A stretch of 64,000 nt of DNA from Rhizophagus clarus (Eukaryota > Glomeromycota > Glomeromycetes > Glomerales > Glomeraceae). Numbering within the stretch: position 1 is the first letter of the stretch; each line of letters begins with the position of its first letter. The DNA lies in the NCBI GenBank assembly GCA_015698045.1, contig BLAL01000016.1:558001-622000 (forward strand), read 5' to 3'. Of this stretch, positions 11,131-22,879 are shown one piece after another. The notes below the pieces were generated by a model. The model saw only the letters and a list, made by a program, of their open reading frames with translations, did no database searches and had not been told where the DNA came from. The position numbers and the translations under genes were made by a program.

Positions 11131-13292
11131 TCAATCTGTCATCTGAACTGGTCAAAAAATGGATCATATAGATTATTAATAAATAGTTCATGAATAATCT
11201 GGATGGAACCATCAGATAATATCAGATTGATCAGATATTACACAGATAACCAGATTGATCAAATTGATCAAATAATCTAGTTATTTTATTGATTTTTTTT
11301 AAAAAAAAAAATACAGGATTGACCAGATTGATCAGATTGGTCAAATAATCTGGTCTTTTTTTATTGATTTTTTCTTTAGATAAATAAAATTTTTTATAAA
11401 TATTTAAGTCATCAAGTCATCAATAAATTAATACATTAATTTTAAAGTTCAAAAAAAATTAGTTTATTATTATTAAAATAGAAAAATCTTTCTAAATTAT
11501 AAAAAAGTAGAACATTTATTATTCAGTCCTTCTTTATCTTGATTTTAAACCATTTTTTTATGAAACCTTATAAAAATAAATAAATTAAAATTATTAGAGA
11601 AAAATAACAAAAAACCATCCTGATCTTCATTTACTTTATTTTCAAAAGCCCAGTTATTTTTTTCATCCAGCAATCCTACAAAAAAGAAAAAATAAATAAA
11701 TAAATTAAATTCATTGGAAAAAAATAACGAAACTTTCCTTCTTTACCTTAATTTAAAAAATTTGGTTATTTTTCGTCTGAAACCCCTAAAAAAAAAAAAA
11801 TAAATTAATTAAATTTACTAAAAAAATGATGAATATCATTTCCGACCCTCTTTACCTTATTTTCAAAAATCCAGTTATATTTTTCACCTGAAAACCCTAT
11901 AAAAAAGAAAATATAAATTAAATTTATTAAAAAAAAATATAATAACTTTCCCTTAGTCCCTTACCTTAATTTCAAAAGTCTGGTCATGCTTTTCATTTGA
12001 TAATCCTATAATAAAGAAAAAAAATAAATCTGTTAAAAAAAAAGAACTCTTCTTCTCCGACCCTCTCTTATCTCAATTTCAAAAGCCCGATTATGCTTTT
12101 CATCTGATAACCCTATAATAAAAAAAAATAATTTTATTAAAAAAACCAATAAACTCTCCCTTCTCTGGCCCTCCCTTACCTCAATTTCAAAAGTCCAGTC
12201 ATGCTTTTCATCTGGCAACCCTATAATAAAGAAAAAAAATAAATTTATTAAAAAAAAAAAATTCCTCTTTTCTGGCCCTTCCTTACCTCAATTTCAAAAG
12301 CCCGGTCATGCTTTTCATCTGGCAATCCTATAATAAAAAAATAATTTTATTAAAAAAAACCAATAAACTTTCACTTTTCTGACTCTTCTTTACTTCAATT
12401 TCAAAAGTCCAGTTATGCTTTTTATCTGGTAACCCCATAATAAAAAAAAAATTTTATTAAAAAAAAAACTTCCCCTTCTCTGGTCCTCCCTTACCTCAAT
12501 TTCAAAAGTCTGGTCATGCTTTTCATCTAGCAACCCTATAATAAAGAAAAAAAATAAATTATTAAAAAAAAAAGCAAGCCTAGTCATATTTTTTATCTGG
12601 TAACCCTATAATAAAAAAAAAATAATTTTATTAAAAAAAAAACAATAAACTTTCCTTTCTCTGGCCTTCTCTTACCTCAATTTTAAAAGTCCAGTTATGC
12701 TTTTCATCTGGCAACTCTATAATAAAAAAAAAAATAAATTTATTAAAAAAAAAAAGAACTCCCCTTTTCCAGCTCTCCCTTATCTCAATTTCAAAAGTCT
12801 AAATGTGCTTTTCATCTGGCAACTCTACAAAAATGGAAAAAAAAAAATTTGCATTAAATAAAAAATAACTTCCTTCTCATAAAAAAGAAAAAAAAAATTG
12901 TCAAATGACTTATACTATATAATCTGTCTGATAATCTAATTTGCTATTTGACTACATTACCGAATTAATTAAAATTATAAAAAAGTATTAATAATACTGA
13001 TATATATATTTTTTTTATTTATCAATTTATTTATAGTTATATTTTATCTTTTTTTTGATGAACTAATCTGACTAGTCCAATGATACTGGATTGATCAAAT
13101 ATCTGATAAACTATCCAGTCAAACCAGTGATACAAACAGATCAATCTGAATTCATTTTTTTTTTCAGATAGTTTCACTGGATCGATCAGATATCTTGATG
13201 AACCATCTGGTCAAACTGGTGATACAAACAGATCAATCTGAATCCATTTTTTTTAGTATAGTTTCACTAGTTGATCAGTTGATCGAATTCAA
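11131..13292. mobile_element. TIR-type element nested in the LINE, carrying a splice-like array
   Basis: The subterminal regions are dense in GATTGATCAGATT/AATCTGATCAATC motifs in both orientations (11140-11360 and 13060-13290). The outer ends are only roughly inverted (GTTCAATCTGTCATCTGAAC against the complement of GATCAGTTGATCGAATTCAA), so borders are approximate and no TSD is claimed. The centre is the tandem array at 11580-12860. No transposase frame was found. Confidence 0.5.
11580..12860 (-). repeat. Tandem array of micro-exon/intron-like units (- strand sense)
   Basis: More than ten units of about 80-110 bases. Read on the - strand each has a T-rich run ending in TTATAG, a block of about 41 bases starting GGTTGCCAGATGAAAAGCAT and ending GACTTTTGAAATTGAG, and then GTAAGG. 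That is a 3' splice site, a micro-exon and a 5' splice site. The block could encode peptides like LPDEKHDWTFEIE, and reading through gives the ORFs at 12033-12218 and 12390-12587, which I do not call as genes. Related blocks occur at 28080-28970 (+) and 50030-50700 (-). A minisatellite without splicing is the alternative. Confidence 0.6.
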
Positions 13293-13599
13293 AGCATACC
13301 TCTAGCTTATGTAATAGATCTATATAGGATAAAATGTGTTGTAGTTGTATATTAGGTGGCTTTGTCTTATCTATTACTTAGCTATATTTTTTGTATTGAT
13401 TTTTTACCTTTTTTTAATAAATAACCAAGCATGGCTTTTAATTATAAAAAAAAAAAAAAGAATGCCAATTTGATATATTTAAAATTGAATTACTCAATCA
13501 ATATTAATCCAATCACTATAAAATTACTTTTATCTAATTCCTTTCAATGAGATAAATCTAATGAGCTAAAGATCATTAAAATCTGATCATTAGATTATA

Positions 13600-16380
13600 G
13601 AATAATTATATTTTAATAAATATCTTTTTATAATTATATATATATAAAATTTTTTAAAAAAAAAATGTGATAATAACTATAGATAATTTGTAATTATAAA
13701 TAATAGATTTTATATATAAAAATTTGGAACATTCAATTAAGGTGACTATAAAAGGTAATGCAACTATAATAGAGGTGACTATAAAGAAAGTTGACTATAG
13801 TAGATTTTTCTTTTATTTTATAATCTCAAAAATCTTGCTAGTCATATCAAGGAAGTTCAATTCCTTAATTTTCTCCTTCTCAATTATATTATAATCTTTT
13901 AGTTTAAGTTTTAAGTCTTTCTTTTTATACAAAAAATTTAAAAGTTCCTTTATTTTATATTTTTTAATTAATATAACTATTTCATTTTTAGTAATAGTAA
14001 AAGTAGAAGTAAAAGTTGATATATCTACAATGTCTAATATAGTATTACATTTTTATATAATATTTAATTCAGATAAAAAAATAATATTATATTTCAAAGT
14101 AAAATAAAAATTTATTTTTATAAATACCGGGCATTAATATAAATTTTTATATTGTATAGGTATTATATTATTTTACATAATTTATTTTCTTATATACTGG
14201 TAAAATAATATTTTATTTATGAAATAAAATTATTATTAGAATCTGATTTACAATATGTAAAAATTGTAATTATAGTATTATATAATAAAAATAAAAATAC
14301 TAATTATTGAAAATATATAAAAATATAAATAGAATCACTTTTACTATCTTTTTGAAAATAAAGTGGCCTTTTTATGAAAGCATTAATACACAAAATAAAA
14401 AAATAATTAGAAATTCTTTTTTTAGATCTATAAATACTTCTTAACTGGCTGTAAAACTATTTATAGAAAAGATTATGATATAATTAAGTTAGATAAAATT
14501 AACTTCATATAGATAAAAGTTTACTTGATATAATCTATTATGAAAAATTTTACTTGTATACATACAAAATTTCTAGTATAAATATGTATAAATATATTTG
14601 TAAATTTTTGCAAAAAAGTTGGCTGAACTTTCACATATTCTTATATGCTTTATATTTTGTTAGAAAAAAATTAAGAAAATATGAGACATAATTAGTATTA
14701 TTGTATGATACTAAGAGTTTTATAAAAATATATGTAAATAGAATTCTTATATTAATTTTTTCACATGTAGATTTACTTTACAAGATATATAGTTGATTTT
14801 ATATCCAGTAATCTAGTTTCTTAACCTTTTACAATATATACTTTTGATGTTGATATTTACTTTTACAGTAGGACTTGTATTGTATATAGACTTTCTTTCA
14901 TATTTTCTTATATTTATTCAGGAAAAAATAGAAATACTTATTAACATATACAAAAATTAATATATCATATAAGATTTAACTGATAATTTAACTTATTTTT
15001 TGTTATATAATCTGTGGCTTAGCAAAAAATCTTTTAAGTAAAAGATTACTATTTTGGATTAATTAGATCAGTAAAGTATTATCAGATTACTAATTAAGAA
15101 ATTCAGAAATAAAATTAACTATATCTATAATTCAGTTATCGGTATAGATACATTATTACTATAAATATTTTTATTTTTTTAATTCAGTTTGAAGTTAAAA
15201 CTAGAATATTCAAAGTCTATTTTAAAGTATTTTGAATTATAATACTCACTTAAATTAAGATTGTCTATAGTTATATAATGTTTAAAAACTTAGTTATTAT
15301 AACTTTCCTATTTAAATTAATTGTGATAAAATTAAAAAATAATAATTTGTAAAATGTATATAATAAAGAAGATAGTATTTTAATGTCATTTCTTGTATAA
15401 TAAAATTTTTTCTTTTCTTTATTTTTCTAATATCATGTATCTTATGTATCAATTCTGTATTTTAACTCAATTAACTAATTATTACTTATATGTATTCTTT
15501 GGAATTCTATTATAATCTTTATTATTATATAATGTTATATATAGTATTTTATTTTAAATATTTTACAATAAATATAGCATAACCTTTGAATTAAAAAAAA
15601 AAAAAATTACTATCATTATCATCTGATTCTCTTATATTTTTAATATATGAAGTAATATTTTTAGCACTTGAAGAAATAATATTTTAATAAATTCAAATTA
15701 TTAGTTATATTATATACACGAACATTTTTTACAAAAATATTAAATACTTATTCATATTTTTTATGAATTGCAGTATATAAAATCTGAAAAAAATTATATG
15801 ACATGCATACATATAAGGCATTTTTTTTGCATAATCAAAAGATTTTTGTGCACAATAATGCACATTTTTACTAATCTTATTAATATTTTTTTAAAAAAAT
15901 TTGTGCATAATAATGCACATTAAATTTTAAAAATTGTGCACATAAAAATTAAAATGTACACATATGCACATTATGCATATGAATTTTATACACTGATGAG
16001 TTATCTAAAAATTTTGGTAATACTTTAAAAGTAAATAAAATAATTGTTGAATATTTGAATATAAATTCTTACTTAAAATAATAAACTTTGAAAAAAAATA
16101 ATAATAAACTATAAAAAAAAAAGGTTATTTAATATAGATATGATAATAAAAATTATATAATTAATATGATATGATCAATATACAATCTGTTTAGCTTATA
16201 ATACTTACTATAAATTTATATTCTGTATATTTTAATCTTACAAAATTATTAAAAATTCTCAGAATATTTTATTTTAATATAATTTAAAATCAATGTTCAT
16301 TATCTCATTAAGATTTATTTAAAAGAATTGTTATATTTTAATATCTTTTCATTTTATTATAATATAATAAACTTTATTTT
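13600..16380. other. Long AT-rich stretch, no gene seen
   Basis: No exon-like frames were found. Fragments near 13735-13800 repeat GTGACTATA-type blocks that resemble the ends of the MITE at 33478-33749. At about 15845-15985 palindromic units of the type TGTGCAYAATAATGCACA repeat and could form stem-loops. Otherwise it is A/T-rich filler. Confidence 0.45.
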
Positions 16381-16381
16381 T

Positions 16382-17000
16382 ATTTTTTTTTTTTTTTTAA
16401 GATAATAAAAATGCATTAACTTTATTAATAAAAATAGGTAAGGTCAAAAACCTGCTAAATACAAAAAAGAATACTTCCAATCTGAAAACTGGTTCAAACA
16501 TGTGCCTGAAAAATTAACATATACATTAAAAGAAATAAAATGGAAAAGGATAGAAAAAAAGAAATATTCTATATCTATAGGTAAAGCAAAGTAAAATTCT
16601 ACTAATTGTTTCTAACATTGAGACTGCTTTTGAATAAACTCCATCAAAACCTTTTTAATTTCAACAATTTCTTCATATAACTGTTTTTTCAAAAGTTTCT
16701 TGAGAGAAGAAGTGCCTGTACTTTACAATTTCATCATCTTTACTTGTTTGTTTTTCTTATCTTTTTTATATTCTATAGATGATTTTCTGAATCCTTTAAC
16801 AGACTCCTTATGAAAACATGATTAGAACCAGTAGCAACAGAGTCAGAGAATTCATGAATGCTTTAGTTCTTCAAAGTAGAAGCAGAAGATTTATTGCTAG
16901 TTTTACTTGAACCTTTACCTTCAGCTTGCTAACAACTCCTTTGATTGGTAATAAAAGATAGAATGATGTGATGATACTAACTAAATTTAATTTTACTTTA
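16382..17000 (-). mobile_element. 3' fragment of a LINE-like element on the - strand
   Basis: Read on the - strand the segment ends in a long A-run (T-run at 16382-16399) preceded by an AATAAAG signal. Upstream it encodes lysine/serine-rich, interrupted peptides such as KSSIEYKKDKKNKQVKMMK and KKLLKKQLYEEIVEIKKVL, resembling the basic ORF1 part of fungal LINEs. Stops break every frame. The 5' end is not defined and no target duplication was identified. Confidence 0.45.
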
Positions 17001-17249
17001 AAATGATTTATTACTAATAATTGATTGAAGGTTATTTTATAATTTAAAGTAAGTAATCATTTTGTATTGACCATCTGAGTTCTTGATTTTTTTAAAAGTC
17101 TTAATACATAGGGGATTAATAAATTTTGTAAGATGTTCTTTTAAGAATAGTAATTCTATAGTCATGTTATTTGGTAGGTTCATAATAATGGCTTGGAATC
17201 TTTCTCTTTCTTTATATTCATGAAGACTTCAAAATGCTGGGAACTATCT

Positions 17250-17408
17250 GGGGTCTTTGCAATAGAAAGGTACGAAACTCAAAAAATTTTTTAAATTTAC
17301 TTTATATGCTAATTATATTTTTTATACTAAAATAAGTGTAAATTTAATATTAATTAAATTTTTATTTTTTTTTGAGTTTCGTACCTTTCTTTCTATTGCA
17401 AAGACCCC
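17250..17408. mobile_element. 159-bp MITE with ATCT target duplication
   Basis: Same family as 9893-10047, with GGGGTCTTTGCAATAGAAAG at the left end and its inverse at the right, and a shared A/T-rich core. It is flanked by ATCT at 17246-17249 and 17409-17412. The two copies differ at few positions, so the family was active fairly recently. The ORF at 17372-17560 starts inside this MITE and is not a gene. Confidence 0.8.
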
Positions 17409-17819
17409 ATCTAATAGTGATAAGACTGAGAAGAATAATCCTAAAGCATTTCTTTTCTCAAATAGAAAAAGCATACATAATCTTTAATTTACACCTTATG
17501 GTCTTATACTTCTTCTGTTTCTTGACTATAATTGAAATGATGTTGCAAAACTCTGGATAATTATAATAAGGGTTATATGTAAAATAAGTATAAAATTTTA
17601 TATTTTTAACAAGAAGATTATATAAAAACAACATATATTTTGAGAAAATGTTATATGCAAAAATAGTATATTACAAAAATATGTTATAGTAAAAAAAAGT
17701 ATAAAATTTCAGATAAAAATTCAAGGTCACATGTAAGTTTATTATAAAAATGTATATTTTAAGGATTTTATTTTTATCACACTTGCGATAATGCGATTAT
17801 GCTACAGGTTTTTATTGGT

Positions 17820-18500
17820 GAAGATCTTGTAACTAGATTTTGTGATGCATAAAAAAAAGTATTTATTTTTTTCTTAATATATAAACTCTAAAATCGCAAG
17901 TAGAATGATGAAAGTTTTATTATTTTTGTATTTGTTATTTGAAATATATTAATACTCCTTTTCTTTTTTTTAAGACAGAACACTTTGAACTTTAGTATAG
18001 ATTTTAAAATTACAGGTATAAATGTATTATTTCTCATTTTTTTTTATTATTTTCACATTTTTTTGTCTATAAATATTATTAATGTTCTTTTCTTTTTTTA
18101 GGAACAGATTTGAATTTCAAGAAACTTTAAAATCACAAGTAAGAAATGAGTTTTTTTTTTCTTTTTATTTTGACATTATTTGAGGACATTATTAACAGTT
18201 TTCTTCTTTTTATTTAGAAATATCTACTTACTTACTTTTTTTACTGACCTTAGTATGAATTTTGCAATTATAGGATCTCAGATTTTAATATAGATATTAA
18301 AATTTGCTTTTTTTGATTTTGGATTATCATTAATTTCCCTCTTTTTTTTTTTAGAAAAAATCTGAATTTTGGTTTAAAGAGTGCTTGGATTTCAAAATCA
18401 GAAATTTTTATTTTTCCATTGATTTTAGAATGTCATTAATGTTTTTTGCTTGTTACTCCTTTGATTCTCGAATGCAAAGTGAGATTTAAAATGTATTGCA
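17820..18500 (+). repeat. Possible sixth splice-like array (+ strand sense)
   Basis: Diverged units of about 110-130 bases show a T-rich tract ending in TTTTTTTAG, a block with ACTTTGAA/GATTTGAATTT and ending in AAAATCACA, and then AGTAAG or GGTATA. The organisation is like the other arrays but the units are more diverged and the 'exon' core is not obviously related. Ordinary T-rich tracts could imitate part of this, so confidence is low. Confidence 0.35.
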
Positions 18501-18997
18501 TTTCTAATTTTATGTCCTGATCTTATGATATAATAATTATTTTTTCACTTTTTTTTTAAAAGTTACTTAAAATAAATTTTTTTTTTATTACTTTTTATAT
18601 TTCTATTTATTTTAAAATAAAATATACTAATACTACTTATTTTTTACTTTATTTTTATTTTAATCTCATGATTTTTCGTTTGAATTTTATTATTTTGTTC
18701 TTAATCTTTAGAACTTTATATTTTTGCTCTTGAACTTTGCAATTCTGTATTAATTTTTTTCCTAAACTTTAACTATAATTTTGTTCTTTTTCTAATTTGT
18801 TCTTAATCTTTAGCAAACTTATTTTTGATTTTTGATCTTTGAAATTTTTGCAGTTTTTTTTGTTGTAAAATTGATTGTTGATTTTGATCTTATAAAATAA
18901 TATGGTTATCATAAAATCTTATTGTATCATATAGCATAAATTTTATCTGATAATAGCGTATTTATTGATCTATCCCACACTGGTCAAAATCAATTCT

Positions 18998-19200
18998 ATC
19001 GGGTACATATCGGGGACTTATATATCGGCGGCTAATCGGATAAATATCGGGTATTTTTACATATCGGGTACCCGATTTATTACACTTCAAAATATGCCTA
19101 ATTACCAAGACCCCGATATCTAAACTATTGGTCACCGATATGTTATTTAATATATATCGGGCACAGTTCTATCTTACACATATCGGGTACCCGATATGTG
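18998..19200. repeat. Left subterminal ATCGGGTACCCGAT sites
   Basis: Several copies of ATCGGGTA and full palindromes of the type ATATCGGGTACCCGATATGT occur here. They are mirrored at 23570-23915 near the right end. Clustered subterminal sites are where CACTA-type DNA-binding proteins act; that the SANT protein of this element binds them is inference. Confidence 0.65.
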
Positions 19201-19529
19201 ATACAAATTTTAATATGTTAGATTTCATATTATATAACGTATTAAGAAATTTTTTAGAGTTTACTTTCTTTATAGATTTTTCTTTTTAGAAATTTTTAAT
19301 TCGTTTAATGTAGTTAAAAAATTTTTATTGTCTTATTTATTGAATGCATTATCAAGTTTATAAATTTTTTGTAAAGTGTTTAAAAGTATAATTATTATTG
19401 TTAATATTTTTATTTTATTACGTATTTTATTACAATAAATTAATAAAAAAGTTACAGTCATTTATAATACAATTTTAAGAAAAGTTTGCTCAAACTTTTC
19501 TTAATCGTGATCACGTTAGGATCAAGAGG

Positions 19530-20315
19530 AACAAGGGAAACTGCAACCTAAAATAAATAAAAGAAACGTTTAAACTGTTTCTTTAATATTCAAAAAATAT
19601 CCCTCCCTCTCTCCTTACATTTCAAGTCCGGAGTCCAGCAATCTGAAAAAAATAAAGAAAGAAATGTTAGTAACGTTTCTTTAACATTAAAAAAAAATCA
19701 CCACCCTTTCCAACTTACATTCCCAAGTCCGGTTCGTCCAAGAAGGCCGGCAACCTAAAAAAAATAAAGAAAGAAACATTAGTAACGTTTCTTTAATATT
19801 AAAAAAAAATATATCCCTCCCTCTCTCCTTACATTTCAAGTCCGGAGTCCAGCAATCTGAAAAAAATAAAGAAAGAAATGTTAGTAACGTTTCTTTAACA
19901 TTAAAAAAAAATCACCACCCTTTCCAACTTACATTCCCAAGTCCGGTTCGTCCAAGAAGGCCGGCAACCTAAAAAAATAAAGAAAGAAACATTAGTAACG
20001 TTTCTTTAATATTAAAAAAAAATCCCCCGCCCTTTCTAACTTACATTCCCAAGTCTGGTTCGTCCAAGAAGGCCGGCAACCTAAAAAAAATAAAGAAAGA
20101 AACGTTAGTAACGTTTCTTTAATATTAAAAAAAAATCACCACCCTTTCCAACTTACATTTCCCAAGTCCAGTTCGTCCAAGAAGGCTGGCAACCTAAAAA
20201 AAATAAAGAAAGAAACGTTAGTAACGTTTCTTTAATATTAAAAAAAAATTCCCCCCACCCCTTCCAACTTACATTCCAAGTCCGGGAGTCCAGCAACCTA
20301 AAAAAAAAATAAAAA
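19530..20315 (-). repeat. Tandem array of micro-exon/intron-like units inside the CACTG element
   Basis: About eight units of 105-113 bases. On the - strand each reads: a T-rich tract ending in TTTTTTTAG, a block of 25-36 bases (GTTGCCGG...GGACTTGGGAAT), GTAAGTT or GTAAGG, a purine-rich stretch, then a 19-bp palindrome GAAACGTTACTAACGTTTC containing TACTAAC, and the next T-rich tract. These are the 5' splice site, branch point, pyrimidine tract and 3' splice site of an ideal intron, in order. A two-unit higher-order repeat is visible (19638-19748 resembles 19850-19963). It lies 3' of the SANT-like gene on the same strand. The palindrome could instead be a protein-binding site. Confidence 0.65.
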
Positions 20316-21010
20316 AAAAATTATGGTTTAGAAAACCGTAAAAATAGATTGATCATGATAATCAATGATCGTCAAATTAAATTAAAATGCCGAAACTATT
20401 GCATGTAAACGCCAAAAGGTTTCGGCAGTTTAGCAAAAATGAGTTTGATCACGTATTTTGAAAATGTGAAAGATTATTTCAAGATTTTATATTGTAAATT
20501 GATAGATTAGTTCTCTCAATTTGATCTATGGAAAGTTTTTAGTAACATTTTGGAAGAATCAGCGGTATTAGATCTGTCACGCCTAAATGTACCTTTTTTA
20601 AAAATTTATTGGGGACATTTCATCATTACAATATATTATATAATATATGACGACAGATTGTTTATTTAATTAATACTTTAATAAAAAAAAAAATGAATGT
20701 TTATTGAATAAAAGCAATTTATTATAATAAGCTTTAATTACTCATAATTGAGGTCGAATTTTTTAATTTCAGTTGAATATAGGCCGATATTAAATCAAAT
20801 TATAAAATAGTAAAAATATTAAAATAATAATTAGATGACTATATAAAATATATATATATTTAATAAAAAATAATAATAATAAAAGATAATAAAAAATAAA
20901 AATAATAATAATAAAAATAATAAAAATATAAAAATATAAATAAAAATAAAAATAAAAATAAAATATAAAAAATACAAAATAAAAAAAAAATAAAAATAAA
21001 AAAATATAAT
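20316..21010. other. Transposon interior, A/T-rich spacer
   Basis: Holds a GAAACTATTGC/GGTTTCGGC region near 20390-20430 and a long A-rich/TAA-rich low-complexity run (20860-21010) immediately 3' of the SANT-like gene. No frame is credible. Confidence 0.5.
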
Positions 21011-21615
21011 TTACGGATTCCGAGGCCGCCGATGCGCAGTGTTTCTACGCCGCCTACGACTGTGGTGGTTCCCTAAGAAATATATATAAATTTAGAACTT
21101 AAATAACTTAAATATAAATTAAAAAAATTCTTAATAATTACCAGGTCTGTCCCAAAACCTTGTGCGGAACTGCCTATAATATCTTTCTCCTTCCCGGGAC
21201 CACCTTCCATTTCGCGCACCATTCCTCCATTCACAGAAATTCTAAAAATGTTAATACTATTAATTTTTTATTTTTTTTATTTTTTTTTATGATTTATTAT
21301 TATTTTACTAACATTAAAATTCCTGACCAAGTTTCTCCACTTTCTTTCTACCTGTTGGCCAGTGAACCTCACGCGGAACCGTCTCCGAATTCTTCGAGCT
21401 AGGCTCTCCCAGAATTCGGAGCGGTCCCTCCCGGGTATGTCATGGTAGTAGTTGTTCCTTCTCCTTTACATTATTTATTTAATTTTTAGATCAGGAAACG
21501 TAAGAGAAAAAAAAACTAGAATATGATCAAAGTTATTTATTAGTTTTCATTTAATTTTTTACCTCCTATATCTTATTAAATATTCAGTTATTGCATCAGT
21601 CCAATTTGCGGGCAT
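21011..21615 (-). CDS. Transposon-encoded Myb/SANT-like DNA-binding protein, 121 aa, four exons
   Basis: The coding sequence joins, on the - strand, 21615-21563, 21463-21313, 21241-21142 and 21072-21011. Introns are 99, 71 and 69 nt, all GT-AG, and phases agree across every junction; the frame opens with ATG and closes with TAA. The start MPANWTDAITEYLIRY has the tryptophan-containing first helix of Myb/SANT-like or trihelix domains. FWESLARRIRRRFRVRF and then TGQQVERKWRNLVRNF give the recognition-helix pattern. An Arg/Trp-rich C-terminus ends in a run of five arginines. It probably binds transposon ends in the nucleus, as TNPA-like or Harbinger Myb-like proteins do; that role is inferred from its position midway in the element. 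The exons are markedly more GC-rich than their surroundings. The second donor is GTTAGT. Confidence 0.75.
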
Positions 21616-22430
21616 TTTAAGAAAAAGAATATATAATAATAAAAAATAACGGCAACAAATTTTAAGAAAAAGAATATATAATAGAAATAACGACAACAAA
21701 TTTATTGTAAGAAAAAAAAAAAGATGAAACCTCTTTTTAAAAACAATTTTTTATCACCTTGTATTATTATATTAATTACCCTTCAAGAACATTTACGTAA
21801 ATTGTTCTAATTTCTCAAATATGTCATGATTGTTATGATCTGTCTTCTTTATATTAATTATAATACAGATACGGATCTACAATACAATCAATCACAATGA
21901 ACAAGTTAAACTCGACCTAAACTCAATTGTTATGATCGTGATTCCAAAATATCAAGATAAAGGTCTTCTTTTTAATTATATATCAAATCTAAAAAAGGTA
22001 AAATCTAATAATACAGATACGTAAATAAATAGTGTTTTTTATTTTGGTTTATAATAAGCTTTTGCCAATTATAGACTACAAATAAAACAATTACGGATCT
22101 ACAATACATTACACAAAGATCTTGAGCGAACGAGTTAAACTCGAGTTGAACTCGAGTTCAACTCGAGTTCAAAGCGAACAATTTAAATTCAAAATAAAAT
22201 ATCCAAGATTAACAAAAAAGTTGGTAACGTTATAATGAAATCGGTAGTAAAACTTAATTTAATCATCTTTAATTAGGTATAAAAATTCTGATAAATTTAA
22301 TAAAATCAGTGATTTTTTAATAATTTTATCAACTCAAGTTGAGCACGAATAGTGAATAATCAAGTTTGTGCTTCTTCGCTAATATTGACTTGTGCATTCG
22401 ATAGGTGACCGATTTTGTGGCTGATGTGGC

Positions 22431-22860
22431 TGAATATAATATTACCCAAATAACCAATAAAAATTGATAATTTTGTTGATCATGTGATTGCACGATCATG
22501 ATTTAATTATTTATTTATCGTATTTTTTTTTTTTTTTTTTTTTCAAAAACTTTTTCTCTCTCTCTCAAATTTTTACTTTATTGTTTTGTCTAAAAAATAA
22601 AGATAAAGGTATATTTTTTGTTGAAATTTCTTTTCCCATTATTATGTTATTTATAATATTACCCAAATAACCAATAAAAATTGATAATTTTGTTGATCAT
22701 GTGATTGCACGATCACGATTTAATTATTTATTTATCGTTTTTTTTTTTTTTTCAAAACTTTTTTCTCTCTCTCTCAAATTTTTACTTTATTGTTTTTGTC
22801 TAAAAAATAAAGATAAAGGTATATTTTTTGTTGAAATTTCTTTTCCCATTATTATGTTAT
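22431..22860 (+). repeat. Tandem duplication of about 215 bp within the CACTG element
   Basis: The stretch starting TAATATTACCCAAATAACC and running through a T-run, CTCTCTCTC and AAAGATAAAGGTATA to TTATGTTAT occurs twice, at about 22436 and 22652. The second element copy (near 58400-58590) has it once, so the duplication happened in this copy. ORFs at 22488-22961 are readings of this T-rich repeat. Confidence 0.75.
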
Positions 22861-22879
22861 TCTTAACACTCTTATTAAT

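Larger units (their letters stand above)
10054..13472 (+). mobile_element. LINE-type retrotransposon insertion with 14-bp TSD
   Basis: AGAATGCCAATTTG occurs at 10054-10067 and again at 13459-13472. The DNA between ends in an A-run (13446-13458) preceded by AATAAATAA at about 13417, the signature of target-primed insertion of a 3' polyadenylated element in + orientation. The body (10068-11130 and 13293-13445) has higher GC than its surroundings but no intact frame, so it is a 5'-truncated or decayed copy. Its 3' region has the same composition and layout as the LINE ending at 29636. A second element (about 11131-13292) has inserted into it. Confidence 0.75.

Noticed and set aside
12033..12587. 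ORFs with DEKHDWTFEIE-type repeated peptides
   Set aside because: They arise from reading through the tandem array, including its intron-like parts. The micro-exon interpretation is recorded as a repeat and finding instead of a gene.
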